A stretch of DNA of 38,388 nucleotides from assembly GCA_902554705.1 (NCBI GenBank), contig CACDPP010000018.1:1-38388 (forward strand), read 5' to 3'. Of this stretch, positions 15,649 through 23,761 are shown in pieces (position 1 is the first letter of the stretch; every line of letters begins with the position of its first letter). The translations under genes and the position numbers were made by a program. Below the pieces are notes generated by a model, which ran no database searches, was not told where the DNA came from, and saw only the letters and a program-made list of their open reading frames with translations. The stretch is from Paracoccaceae bacterium (lineage in GTDB: Bacteria > Pseudomonadota > Alphaproteobacteria > Rhodobacterales > Rhodobacteraceae).

Positions 15649-17445
15649 ATGCATATTATCGATACATGGCAAAAAAATGCATCACAATTAATTTCCGTTG
15701 CAGCGGGTAGAGACCACGCTGAACTCGTTGTTCAAAATTGCCGGCTAGTAAACGTTAATTCAAGAGAAATACTGGATGGTTGGGAGGTGGCTATTCTAAA
15801 AGGCAGGTTTGCCTACGTAGGGCCAAATGCCAGTCATTGCGTAGGGCCAAATACCACTATTTTTGATGCAAGTGGAAATTTTATAATACCTGGGCTTTGT
15901 GATGGCCACATGCACATTGAAAGTGGAATGTTAACACCTGCCGAATTTGCAGCAGCTGTCATTCCACATGGAACTACGACTATGTTCACTGATCCCCATG
16001 AGATAGCCAATGTACTCGGTTTGAGTGGCGTAAAGATGATGCATGATGAAGCTATGATGCAGCCAATAAATATATTCACTCAAATGCCATCTTGTGCTCC
16101 CTCAGCGCCTGGTCTTGAAACAACTGGATTTGAAATTGGGCCAGAAGAGGTGGCTGAAGCAATGAAATGGCCAGGAATAGTTGGGCTGGGTGAGATGATG
16201 AATTACCCAGGAGTGATAAATAGCGACCCTAAAATGCTATCTGAAATTGCAGAAACGATGAATGCTAATAAAACAGTGGGAGGGCACTATGCTTCTCCAG
16301 ATAGAGGAATACCATTTCATGCATATGTTGCAGGTGGTGCATCTGATGATCATGAAGGCGTTGCTGAAGATGATGCAATTGCGCGCGTTAGACAAGGTAT
16401 GCGCTCGATGATGCGTCTTGGAAGCGCTTGGTATGACGTTGAAAACCAAATTACAGCCGTCACTGAGAGGGGGTTGGATCCTCGCAATTTTATACTGTGT
16501 ACGGATGATTGCCATTCGGGAACTTTGGTCAATGACGGGCATATGAACCGCGTCGTTCGTCATGCCATTGATTGTGGTTGTGACCCGCTAATTGCGATTC
16601 AAATGGCTACGATTAATACAGCTTGTCATTTTGGAATGGAAAGAGAATTGGGCAGTATAACACCCGGGCGTCGGGCAGATTTTATTGTTACGTCAAGTAT
16701 CAATGATCTTCCTATTGATGTTGTGTTTGCCAGAGGAGAGCGTGTGGCTGAAAATGGAAAATTGCTCACCAAATGTCCTCATTACGAATGGCCTCAAACT
16801 GTGAGGAAAACCGTAAACCTAGGTAAGAAACTTGAACTCAAGGATTTTGTGATATCTGTACCTACAGGTTTATCATCAGTAAAAGCTAAAGTTATTGGAG
16901 TTATCGAAAATCAGGCTCCAACTAAGGCCTTGGAATTTGACTTGCCGGTGAAGCAGGGGAAAGTTCAAGTAGAAGGGGATGTCTGCTATCTTTCATTAGT
17001 TGAAAGACACCGTGGAACTGGCGCTGTTGTAAATGGGTTTGTTTCTGGTTTTGGCTATACTGGATCTATGGCTATTGCGTCTTCAGTTGCGCATGACAGC
17101 CATCATATGATTGTCGTGGGAACTAATCAGGAGATGATGGCTTGTGCTGCCAATAGGCTCGGTGAAGTCGGAGGTGGTGTTTCGCTATGGAAAGATGGTT
17201 CTGAAGTTGCATTGGTTGAACTACCAATTGCGGGTTTAATGTCCGATAGTAAGGCTTCAGACGTGGCAGTCAAAGCGCAAGCTATTGTTTCTGCAATGAT
17301 TGATTGCGGTTGTACTTTAAATAATGCCTACATGCAGCATACCTTACTTGCATTAGTTGTAATCCCAGAACTTAGGATTTCCGATCTAGGCCTAGTTGAT
17401 GTTAATCGTTTTGAATTGACTAAAATTATAGAAACAAATTTTTAA
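15649..17445 (+). CDS. ade: Adenine deaminase
   Basis: This 598-residue metal-dependent amidohydrolase converts adenine to hypoxanthine and ammonia in purine salvage. The metal-binding motif GHMHIESGML follows the N-terminal beta domain. The family-specific stretches HGTTTMFTDPHEIANVLG, PSCAPSAPGLETTG, GLGEMMNYPGV, GGHY and CTDDCHSG are all present and in order. The C-terminal domain with GGGVSLWKDGSEVALVELPIAGLMSD is also typical. Length is normal for bacterial Ade. AGAAGGCG precedes the ATG. The gene seems monocistronic. The 5'-nucleotidase upstream may feed the same purine salvage route, but they are not linked in transcription. Confidence 0.92.
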   Translation: MHIIDTWQKNASQLISVAAGRDHAELVVQNCRLVNVNSREILDGWEVAILKGRFAYVGPNASHCVGPNTTIFDASGNFIIPGLCDGHMHIESGMLTPAEFAAAVIPHGTTTMFTDPHEIANVLGLSGVKMMHDEAMMQPINIFTQMPSCAPSAPGLETTGFEIGPEEVAEAMKWPGIVGLGEMMNYPGVINSDPKMLSEIAETMNANKTVGGHYASPDRGIPFHAYVAGGASDDHEGVAEDDAIARVRQGMRSMMRLGSAWYDVENQITAVTERGLDPRNFILCTDDCHSGTLVNDGHMNRVVRHAIDCGCDPLIAIQMATINTACHFGMERELGSITPGRRADFIVTSSINDLPIDVVFARGERVAENGKLLTKCPHYEWPQTVRKTVNLGKKLELKDFVISVPTGLSSVKAKVIGVIENQAPTKALEFDLPVKQGKVQVEGDVCYLSLVERHRGTGAVVNGFVSGFGYTGSMAIASSVAHDSHHMIVVGTNQEMMACAANRLGEVGGGVSLWKDGSEVALVELPIAGLMSDSKASDVAVKAQAIVSAMIDCGCTLNNAYMQHTLLALVVIPELRISDLGLVDVNRFELTKIIETNF

Positions 17446-17474
17446 TATTTTATGGTCGAAGTTATTTTAATAGA

Positions 17475-17699
17475 TTACGAAAACCATTCTATGACTTTCT
17501 TGGCGGCTTCCAGGGCTTCTTCTTTTGTTGAGTAAAGTTGACCCTCGTAACCATATGGGAACCAGCCATTTGGATCTTCTGGATCCTTACGGAAAGTCTT
17601 AAATGTAAAAAAGTTCTCTTCTGTCTGAATTAAATCAACACACTTTAGTCCTGTAGAATCCTCAAAAGACGCGACAGCTTTAAAATTTTTTCTATTCAT
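17475..17699 (-). CDS. Small hypothetical protein at the end of the TRAP/lyase operon
   Basis: The protein has 74 residues from the ATG at 17699, five bases after the lyase stop. Longer in-frame starts overlap the lyase gene and are unlikely. There is no recognised family. It is aromatic-rich and acidic, with NGWFPYGYEGQLY followed by an amphipathic helix (TKEEALEAAKKVIEWF), a pattern seen in small single-domain proteins of the DUF type. No ribosome binding site of its own is clear, so translation is probably coupled to the lyase. Position implies a role linked to the same pathway. Confidence 0.68.
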   Translation of the reverse strand: MNRKNFKAVASFEDSTGLKCVDLIQTEENFFTFKTFRKDPEDPNGWFPYGYEGQLYSTKEEALEAAKKVIEWFS

Positions 17700-17703
17700 A
17701 TAT

Positions 17704-18594
17704 TTATTCAGGTTTGTTTCTTTTCGATGTTTCATATTGGGACGAAATTTCATAATACTCTTCGAACCCAATTATATCGCGCAACTCACTAAAATTAAGA
17801 ATATCGTTGTCTCTCGGAGTATCACTTTTTAAATTAGCAAGTGCATTTTTCATCGCCCGCATTGATGCTGATAACAATGTTAGCGGATATGCAGCGATTT
17901 GGTAGCCCATTTCATTCAATTCGGTCATTGGGATATTGGGCGTTAAGCCTCCCTCAACTATATTTGCCATTTTACAGCCCGGGAGTTCACTACAAATTTG
18001 CTTCATTTCCTCTTCATTTTTTGGGGCCTCAACAAACAAGATATCTGCGCCTAAATCATGAAATTTTTGCGCACGTTCTAGCGCCTCTGTTAGCCCATAT
18101 GTATGATTGGCGTCGGTACGAGCCATGATTAATATATCATCACCGTTTTCACGAGCATCAACCGCTGCTTTTATTCTATCAAAGGCTTCTTCACGGCCCA
18201 CTACTTCTTTTCCTGGGGTGTGGCCACATCTCTTTGGTGCTAGTTGGTCTTCTATTAAAACGCCGGCGCAACCCGCTTTGGCTAGTCCTGACACTGTCCG
18301 TATGACATTCATTGCATTTCCATATCCAGTATCACCGTCTGCAATTAACGGAATAGAGGTAGCATCAGTTATGTTTCTCGCATGATCAACAACTTCGCCA
18401 TAAGACATTAAACCCAGATCTGGCGCTCCTATCCTCGAAGCTGATGCTGCAAAACCTGACATGAATGTAAGGTTGAACCCTGCTTGTTCTATCATCTTAC
18501 CGGAAAGTGCATCAAAACAGCAGGGCATTGGTAGAAATACCCCTGAACTTATTAGTTTGCGTAGTTTGGTTGCTTTCGGATTACTCATAAGCAT
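17704..18594 (-). CDS. Isocitrate lyase/PEP mutase superfamily C-C lyase
   Basis: This 296-residue cytoplasmic enzyme has the alpha/beta barrel motifs of the superfamily. PCCFDALSGKMIEQAGF lies near the N-terminus, the Mg-binding GDTGYG at residues 87-92, EDQ at 116-118 and KRCGH at 121-125. The catalytic Cys123 in KRCGH is found in isocitrate, 2-methylisocitrate and 2,3-dimethylmalate lyases and absent from oxaloacetate decarboxylase-type members, so a lyase is favoured. The ATG at 18594 has AAAGG 7 bases upstream. It begins 9 bases after the TRAP permease gene dctM, in the same operon, so the imported acid is probably its substrate or precursor. Which acid is not known; a methylated malate or isocitrate is a reasonable guess. 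Confidence 0.85.
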   Translation of the reverse strand: MLMSNPKATKLRKLISSGVFLPMPCCFDALSGKMIEQAGFNLTFMSGFAASASRIGAPDLGLMSYGEVVDHARNITDATSIPLIADGDTGYGNAMNVIRTVSGLAKAGCAGVLIEDQLAPKRCGHTPGKEVVGREEAFDRIKAAVDARENGDDILIMARTDANHTYGLTEALERAQKFHDLGADILFVEAPKNEEEMKQICSELPGCKMANIVEGGLTPNIPMTELNEMGYQIAAYPLTLLSASMRAMKNALANLKSDTPRDNDILNFSELRDIIGFEEYYEISSQYETSKRNKPE

Positions 18595-18603
18595 TTTCTA
18601 CCT

Positions 18604-19878
18604 TTAAAGTTTGAACGGGATATAAAGTACTAAATCACTCCACACATACATTACTGCGACTGTAAAAATCATTAAAAATAAAAATGGTAAAACACCCTTT
18701 GCGACATCTCCTAAAGGTGCACCTGAGACAGACTGAATAACGTAAAGGTTTAGGCCAACCGGTGGAGTGATTAAGGCACATTCTACCATCACGACCATAA
18801 ATATCCCAAACCAGATTGGATCAATTCCCATGCCCATAGCTGCAGGAAGTAAAACAGGCACCATAATCAAAACCATTGATAGTGTTTCAAAAACAAGTCC
18901 CATTGTAACTAAAACTGCGCAAACAACTACGACAAAGAGCGTTTTGCTATCGACGTAGGTTTGTATCAAATATGATATATCCTGCGGTATTCTGTATAAT
19001 GTAATTGCTTTTCCAAAAATTTTTGCACCAGCAATTATAATTAAAATTGCGGCAGTTGTAATCATAGCCTCGAAAACAGCACGTTTAAAATCTTTGAATG
19101 ATAACGATCGCATTAAAACAACAGTTAAAATTATAGCTAGTGAAAACCCAACAGCTGCGGCCTCAGTTGGAGTAAATATACCTGTATAGATGCCACCTAG
19201 AATTAGTGAAGCTAAGGCAATGGTTGGAGCTACTTTAATAGAGGTTTTAATCCTTACATCCCAAGGTGCTTTTTCGCTTGGAGTATATCCGCCAAACAAG
19301 TGAGCATAGATTATAGAATAAACTATGAAAAGTGCGATGAGGAAAAGCCCGGGGCCAATACCGGCTAGGAAAAGTGAGATCACACTTTCCTCAGTTATAA
19401 ACCCGTACACTATCATAGGTAAGCTAGGTGGGATGAGAATTCCAAGAGTTCCTCCGGCAGCCAGTAGACCATAAACAAATTTTTTATTGTAACCTCGTTC
19501 AATCATTTCTGGAATTGCAACAACGCCGATTGTGGCTGCCGTTGCTACAGAAACACCTGAGATCGCAGCGAAAATTCCGCATGAAATAATTGTTGCTATC
19601 GCCAAACCACCTGGCCAATGTCCCACCCAGGCCTGTACTGCTGCATATAAATCTCTACCACAGCCTCCGTACAAAAGGATATTACTCATTAAAAGGAACA
19701 GCGGAACGGCGAGTAAAATAAATCCATCCAAAGTTGATAAAATTGCTTGTGGTGCCATTAAAGGAGAGAAGCCTCCTCCCAAAAGCATACCTAAACCTAA
19801 ACTACCGAGTGAAAATGCTACTGGTAGACTCGCTAATAACAAGGCAAACATTATTCCCAAGATCACAATAAGTTTCAT
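18604..19878 (-). CDS. dctM: TRAP transporter large permease subunit (DctM type)
   Basis: This 424-residue inner-membrane protein has about 12 hydrophobic segments and the DctM hallmarks: GFSPLMAPQ, SGVSVATAATIGVVAIPEM, GGTLGILIPPSLPMIVYGFITEESVISLF, PTEAAAVGFSLAI and CALITPPVGLNLYVIQSVSG. It is the transport channel of a sodium-driven tripartite carrier for organic acids. Its ATG overlaps the dctQ stop as ATGA, so translation is coupled. Length is usual. The lyase gene follows directly. Confidence 0.94.
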   Translation of the reverse strand: MKLIVILGIMFALLLASLPVAFSLGSLGLGMLLGGGFSPLMAPQAILSTLDGFILLAVPLFLLMSNILLYGGCGRDLYAAVQAWVGHWPGGLAIATIISCGIFAAISGVSVATAATIGVVAIPEMIERGYNKKFVYGLLAAGGTLGILIPPSLPMIVYGFITEESVISLFLAGIGPGLFLIALFIVYSIIYAHLFGGYTPSEKAPWDVRIKTSIKVAPTIALASLILGGIYTGIFTPTEAAAVGFSLAIILTVVLMRSLSFKDFKRAVFEAMITTAAILIIIAGAKIFGKAITLYRIPQDISYLIQTYVDSKTLFVVVVCAVLVTMGLVFETLSMVLIMVPVLLPAAMGMGIDPIWFGIFMVVMVECALITPPVGLNLYVIQSVSGAPLGDVAKGVLPFLFLMIFTVAVMYVWSDLVLYIPFKL

Positions 19879-20381
19879 TGAGTTTCTCCCTCAGGAATAG
19901 GCTGATCAGTAAGAAGTTTCCAAATCTCAATTATGGCTTGAATTGCCAGCATTGCGAATAAAGTGGGTACAGGTAACTCAGCGATCCATGATGGTAAATC
20001 AAGCAGGCTTCCTGTTGTTCGACCTCTTTCAAAAGAGTCATAGAAAATCTGCGCGCCAAAAACAGTAACATATGCGCAAAACCACGTTAGAACACACATT
20101 GTGGCAATACCCGTAATTTTTTGAAGCTTAGTGCTCATAAGCCCAATAACAGCATTAATTTGAATATGTTTTCGGTTTTGCAGTAACCAACATAGAGAAA
20201 GTAGTGTGCCATAGATTAAACAAAGTTGACTGAGTTCTGCCGCCCATTTTGTTGGTGCTAAAAAAAAGTAACGGGCTACAACTTCGTAGCTGAGCATTAT
20301 ACCAGATAAAACAAATAGCCAGGCAGCTAACCAAGCCAGTTTAAGTGTTAAACCCTCAAAGTATTTAACAAACAAGTGCAT
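19875..20381 (-). CDS. dctQ: TRAP transporter small permease subunit (DctQ type)
   Basis: This is 168 residues from the ATG at 20381. A longer frame reaching 20459 would run through the hairpin and into dctP, so it is rejected; AGAAG lies 3 bases before 20381. There are four predicted membrane helices. The DctQ features are the first-helix region LSYEVVARYFFLAPTKWAAELSQ, LLQNRKHIQINAV and a C-terminal fourth helix. It supports the large permease. It lies between dctP and dctM, with a hairpin separating it from dctP. Confidence 0.9.
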   Translation of the reverse strand: MHLFVKYFEGLTLKLAWLAAWLFVLSGIMLSYEVVARYFFLAPTKWAAELSQLCLIYGTLLSLCWLLQNRKHIQINAVIGLMSTKLQKITGIATMCVLTWFCAYVTVFGAQIFYDSFERGRTTGSLLDLPSWIAELPVPTLFAMLAIQAIIEIWKLLTDQPIPEGETQ

Positions 20382-20401
20382 TATCTTCTGTCCTGATTGG
20401 A

Positions 20402-20426
20402 AAAACCACCCTGTTTGGGTGGTTTT
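20402..20426 (-). terminator. Intercistronic hairpin between dctP and dctQ (attenuator)
   Basis: On the minus strand AAAACCACCC pairs with GGGTGGTTTT around a five-base loop; the 3' arm runs into a further T (TTTTT then CC). It lies 10 bases after the dctP stop. It may end some transcripts or protect the dctP message, so binding protein is made in excess over the membrane subunits. Such excess is usual for binding-protein transporters; its cause here is inferred. Confidence 0.72.
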
Positions 20427-20436
20427 AATTTTTAGA

Positions 20437-21429
20437 TTAATAGTTTGATGCTGCTTCAAGCAATTGGACGCCTAGGGCTCCCGCTTTTTCTTTATAAGCA
20501 TCGTAAACAGAGCCTGATGCTGCTTTGAAGGCAGCGATATCATCAGCGGAAGGTACTACGATATTCATTCCATTGCTTTTAGCGATATCGTATGCCTCAG
20601 CTTCTATGCTGGACATTTTATCTCGAACTGATGTTTCAGCCATCGACGCGGCACTACTTATAATACTTCGCTGATCGTTGCTCAAACTGTTCCACCAATC
20701 TGTATTTGCTACTACGATAAATTCGATATCAGCATGGTTAGTAACGGTAATTGTATCCATAACCTCATATAATTTTCTGGATTTTACGCCGGAAACACCA
20801 GTCATACCTACATCTACAGTACCCCGTTGATAAGCTAAGTACTGCTCTGAGCCCGAGATTAAAGTTGGAGCTCCACCAGTTGCTTCAACAAATTGGCCTA
20901 GGGTTTTACCAAAAACGCGTACTTTTTTGCCTTTCATATCGCCTGGGTTTTTAATTGCCTCTCCTTTAGACAGCATTATCGCGCCGCCGTATGCTTGCCA
21001 CCACAATACAGTCGAGCCCGTATCCTTGATGGCTTCGTCAATAGGGCCACGAATTTCTGAGCCTTTTGCTACGGCTTTTCTTACTTTTGCTTCCGTATCA
21101 AAAAGAAAAGGCTGATAAAAAATATCAACAGCGGGGATATCTCCCACGTATCTTGTTAATGAAGCTACTCCCGCTTCAATTGAACCCGAGCCTACAGCTG
21201 CTGGCACTTCTTTGTCCTTGTATAACTGAGCAGAGTCATAGATCTCTATGGCTATACTGCCTCCAGATTTGCTTTCCACCTCCTCTTTAAAAAGGAGCAG
21301 ATTTTGCCCCAAGTGGCTTTTAAGTGGAAGCTGAAGCGATATCCGCATTGTAACATCCGCACTCCATGCTGGAATTGCTATACACAAAGATACTGCGGAT
21401 ATTATCCAAAGTTTAATTAAAGATTTCAT
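20437..21429 (-). CDS. dctP: TRAP transporter solute-binding protein (DctP family)
   Basis: This periplasmic protein has 330 residues from the ATG at 21429. That start has GGGAGG six bases upstream and opens a signal peptide (MKSLIKLWIISAVSLCIAIPAWSA); longer frames lack both. The DctP pattern is seen in LQLPLKSHLGQNLLLFKEEVE, EIYDSAQLYKDKE, GKKVRVFGKTLGQFVEATGGAP (with the conserved substrate Arg in KVRV), LAYQRGTVDVGMTG and ITVTNHADIEFIVVANTDWWNSL. It binds an organic acid and hands it to DctQM. It is first in the operon. The downstream lyase suggests a branched dicarboxylate or tricarboxylate as ligand. Confidence 0.93.
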   Translation of the reverse strand: MKSLIKLWIISAVSLCIAIPAWSADVTMRISLQLPLKSHLGQNLLLFKEEVESKSGGSIAIEIYDSAQLYKDKEVPAAVGSGSIEAGVASLTRYVGDIPAVDIFYQPFLFDTEAKVRKAVAKGSEIRGPIDEAIKDTGSTVLWWQAYGGAIMLSKGEAIKNPGDMKGKKVRVFGKTLGQFVEATGGAPTLISGSEQYLAYQRGTVDVGMTGVSGVKSRKLYEVMDTITVTNHADIEFIVVANTDWWNSLSNDQRSIISSAASMAETSVRDKMSSIEAEAYDIAKSNGMNIVVPSADDIAAFKAASGSVYDAYKEKAGALGVQLLEAASNY

Positions 21430-21458
21430 TATTTCCTCCCTTGTCCTTACGTAACCCA

Positions 21459-21475
21459 AGTTCATCATGTGAACT
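21459..21475. promoter_or_regulatory. Palindrome upstream of dctP (candidate operator)
   Basis: AGTTCA and TGAACT form a perfect 6-bp inverted repeat separated by five bases. The centre is about 38 bases before the dctP start, just upstream of the ribosome binding site. Position and symmetry fit a repressor operator for the operon. No regulator gene lies in the window and the binding family is unknown. Confidence 0.4.
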
Positions 21476-21517
21476 AAAGCAAGTAAAAAATGCAAAGGAG
21501 CTTATTTGAATAAAAAT

Positions 21518-21808
21518 CTATTCTTCGGAAAAGTAGGTAACTTTAAAGTCACCGTCCAGTCGAGGATTTAAGAAGTCCATAAGGCCATTTTCTACTCTAA
21601 AGTTCAAATAAGCTTGATGATCTTCTTTGCTATCCCATTTCTCATACAAGTAAACTGTTTTCTTGTCTTCAGCCAAAAATGTTCGAATATCTTCAAATCC
21701 CTTATGTTTCCTTGTGATTACATACCCGTCGTCACTTTTGCTCCAATCTATAAAATCTTGGGCTCCTTGTTCGGTCATTGGAAATTCTGCAACTACAATT
21801 ACTGACAT
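21518..21808 (-). CDS. ABM-type (antibiotic biosynthesis monooxygenase fold) protein
   Basis: This 96-residue protein has a ferredoxin-like dimeric alpha-beta barrel pattern. The strand MSVIVVAEF is followed by a helix (EQGAQDFIDWSKSD), then FEDIRTFLAED, KKTVYLYEKWDSKEDHQAYLNFR and a C-terminal strand (FKVTYF). The YLYEKWDSKEDHQAYL segment is the usual ABM signature (Y-E-x-W-x-S-x-E-x-x-x-x-H/Y). Members include quinol monooxygenases and proteins of unknown role. AGGAG lies 8 bases before the ATG. It is upstream of the TRAP operon on the same strand with 88 bases between them, and so may have a separate promoter. Confidence 0.8.
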   Translation of the reverse strand: MSVIVVAEFPMTEQGAQDFIDWSKSDDGYVITRKHKGFEDIRTFLAEDKKTVYLYEKWDSKEDHQAYLNFRVENGLMDFLNPRLDGDFKVTYFSEE

Positions 21809-21861
21809 TTTCTTGCTCCTACTTAAATGGCTCTCAGATGAATTTTCGGCTTGCCAAGATC

Positions 21862-21892
21862 TTGACGTTCCCTAGGGTTATTATTGCATAAT
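21862..21892 (+). promoter_or_regulatory. Possible promoter of the cyclase/TPR gene
   Basis: TTGACG (21862-21867) and CATAAT (21887-21892) resemble -35 and -10 boxes with a long 19-base spacer. An 8-bp perfect palindrome CCCTAGGG (21870-21877) sits in the spacer. The gene starts 75 bases downstream of the -10 box. This is suggestive only. Confidence 0.3.
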
Positions 21893-21967
21893 TAAATTAA
21901 ATATACTCAAAAATTTAAAAGATCACGCAAAGTAGCAACAAGTAAAGTTAAATTCTGGGGAAGGCTA

Positions 21968-23761
21968 ATGACTGAAGTTCAAAGAAAGTTCGCAACGATT
22001 TTAGCAACCGATTGTGTTTCTTTCAGTAAACATATGGCCGAAAACGAGGAAGGAACTCTCTCAAGTTTAAACAGTTGTAGATCAATCATTGATGAATATA
22101 TCGAGAAACACGGCGGAAGAATTTTCCATACAGCCGGAGATTCTGTCTTGGCAGAGTTTAACAGTCCAGTAGAAACAGTAAATTGCGCAATAAGTTTTCA
22201 AGACAGAATTTACGAAAGAAACGAAACACTGACTGAAGAAAGTGGCGACAGCCCATTACTTTGGAGAGTTGGTGTGCATTGTGATGAAGTAATCTTAGAA
22301 AATGAAAATGTTTATGGGAATGGCGTAAACATAGCAGCGCGGCTAGAAGCTCAGTGTTTGCCAGGACAAATCTTAGTTTCTCGAGCGATTAATGAACAAG
22401 TAGTTTCAAGGATTGAAGCAATTTCTCAGGCTGCTGGTAAGAAAAAACTAAAAAATATCTCTGATGAATTTGAAGTCTTTTCAATTTGTTCTGAAAAAAC
22501 AACCATTTTGGGGGCACCTCCAAAACCTACCAAGGAGCAACGTGAAATAAAGGCACAGAAACCAATAGTTTCAATTCTTCCTTTTAAGAATTTAAATGCT
22601 AATGAGGATAGTGCATTTTTAATTGATGGGATTTTCGAAGATATACTCACTGAGCTGTCGATGGTTAGGCAGGTGTCAGTTGTATCAAGACAATCAAGCA
22701 TGAATTTTTCTGAAAGTGGAGAAAATTTAGAACAATTCATTTCTCAGTTCAGTGTAAATTTTCTAATTCAAGGTTCCATCAGGTCTGCTGGACCTCGTGT
22801 TCGAATAACTGTTTCTCTAATCGATGCTGATACTCAAGAGGTTTTATGGAGTAAAAAGTTTGATCGCACTCTTGATGATATTTTTGAGGTACAAGATGAA
22901 ATTGTCAGAAGTGTTATAAAGGAAATTTTAGGTGAAATTGAGCTAGCTAGCCTGACTAGGGCAAAGCGAAAGCCGACCGAAAACATGAGCTCTTACGAAT
23001 TTCTCCTTAAGGGGAAAGAAGGCCATCATACTCTTACTGCTGAAGCTAACGCGAACGCACTCGAGATGTTTGATGCTGCTATTGAAGCTGATCCTGACAA
23101 CGCTCAAGCTTATGCCTGGAAAGCATGTACTTTAGGTCAAGCTATGGTCAGAGGTTACGTCGACAAGCCAATGCAAGAAATTATGCCAGAGTTCAGTAAT
23201 TTGATGTCTAGTGCCCTCAGCATTGATCCAAACGATTTTGAATGTCATCGTCTTCAGTGCGCAGTGAACACAATGATGGGTGATATGAAAGCAGCATTAG
23301 AGCACGGAAAGAAGGCTTACGACGTCAATCCAAATGATCCAAGAATACTGCAGCAATATGGCGAAGTGTTGCTTAAAACAGGCAAAACGGAAGAGGGGTG
23401 TGATTTAACTCTGCTGGCATTAGAGTACGATCCTATTGCACAGGGTCAAACGAATAGTGATAAACGAAAAAGTGATGGTGTTTTTGGTTGCGTTTTAGAT
23501 GATCGTCCAGATGTCGGTTTGGATATAGCATCAGGAATGATAGACCGATCGGAAAAAGTCCTGGTATACTCAGCTGCGCTTGCTGTTGCTAACACTGGGT
23601 CACTGCAAAATTTTTCATGGTTAATAGAAGACTTGAAAAACGCAGATTTTGCGCAAATTGAAGAAGCTATCGAGGAAATGGGTAAATTCGATGTCGTGGT
23701 TCAAAGTAAACTGAAAGAAGTTTTTCTAGATTATATCTTACCGTTAAAAGAAGTTGCTTAA
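21968..23761 (+). CDS. Class III cyclase fused to TolB-like and TPR domains
   Basis: This 597-residue cytoplasmic signalling protein has three parts. Residues 5-175 are a class III cyclase domain with both metal aspartates (D15 in ATDCVSF and D58 in TAGDSV) and the catalytic N121 and R125 (GVNIAARLE). Residues 195-325 are a TolB N-terminal-like domain (VSILPFKNLNANEDSAFLIDG, then VNFLIQGSIR and WSKKFDRTLDDIF). Residues 340-480 hold TPR repeats (ANALEMFDAAIEADPDNAQAYAWKA and later). This order is common in alphaproteobacterial cyclases. The usual ATP-selecting Lys is replaced by His54, and the Asp partner position is Asn, so substrate preference is uncertain. GGGGAAGG precedes the ATG. The stop overlaps the 3' end of the MFS gene by four bases. 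Confidence 0.87.
   Translation: MTEVQRKFATILATDCVSFSKHMAENEEGTLSSLNSCRSIIDEYIEKHGGRIFHTAGDSVLAEFNSPVETVNCAISFQDRIYERNETLTEESGDSPLLWRVGVHCDEVILENENVYGNGVNIAARLEAQCLPGQILVSRAINEQVVSRIEAISQAAGKKKLKNISDEFEVFSICSEKTTILGAPPKPTKEQREIKAQKPIVSILPFKNLNANEDSAFLIDGIFEDILTELSMVRQVSVVSRQSSMNFSESGENLEQFISQFSVNFLIQGSIRSAGPRVRITVSLIDADTQEVLWSKKFDRTLDDIFEVQDEIVRSVIKEILGEIELASLTRAKRKPTENMSSYEFLLKGKEGHHTLTAEANANALEMFDAAIEADPDNAQAYAWKACTLGQAMVRGYVDKPMQEIMPEFSNLMSSALSIDPNDFECHRLQCAVNTMMGDMKAALEHGKKAYDVNPNDPRILQQYGEVLLKTGKTEEGCDLTLLALEYDPIAQGQTNSDKRKSDGVFGCVLDDRPDVGLDIASGMIDRSEKVLVYSAALAVANTGSLQNFSWLIEDLKNADFAQIEEAIEEMGKFDVVVQSKLKEVFLDYILPLKEVA

Noticed and set aside
16237-16563. Long minus-strand frame inside adenine deaminase
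   Set aside because: The sense frame encodes a well conserved enzyme; the antisense frame has no recognisable domain.
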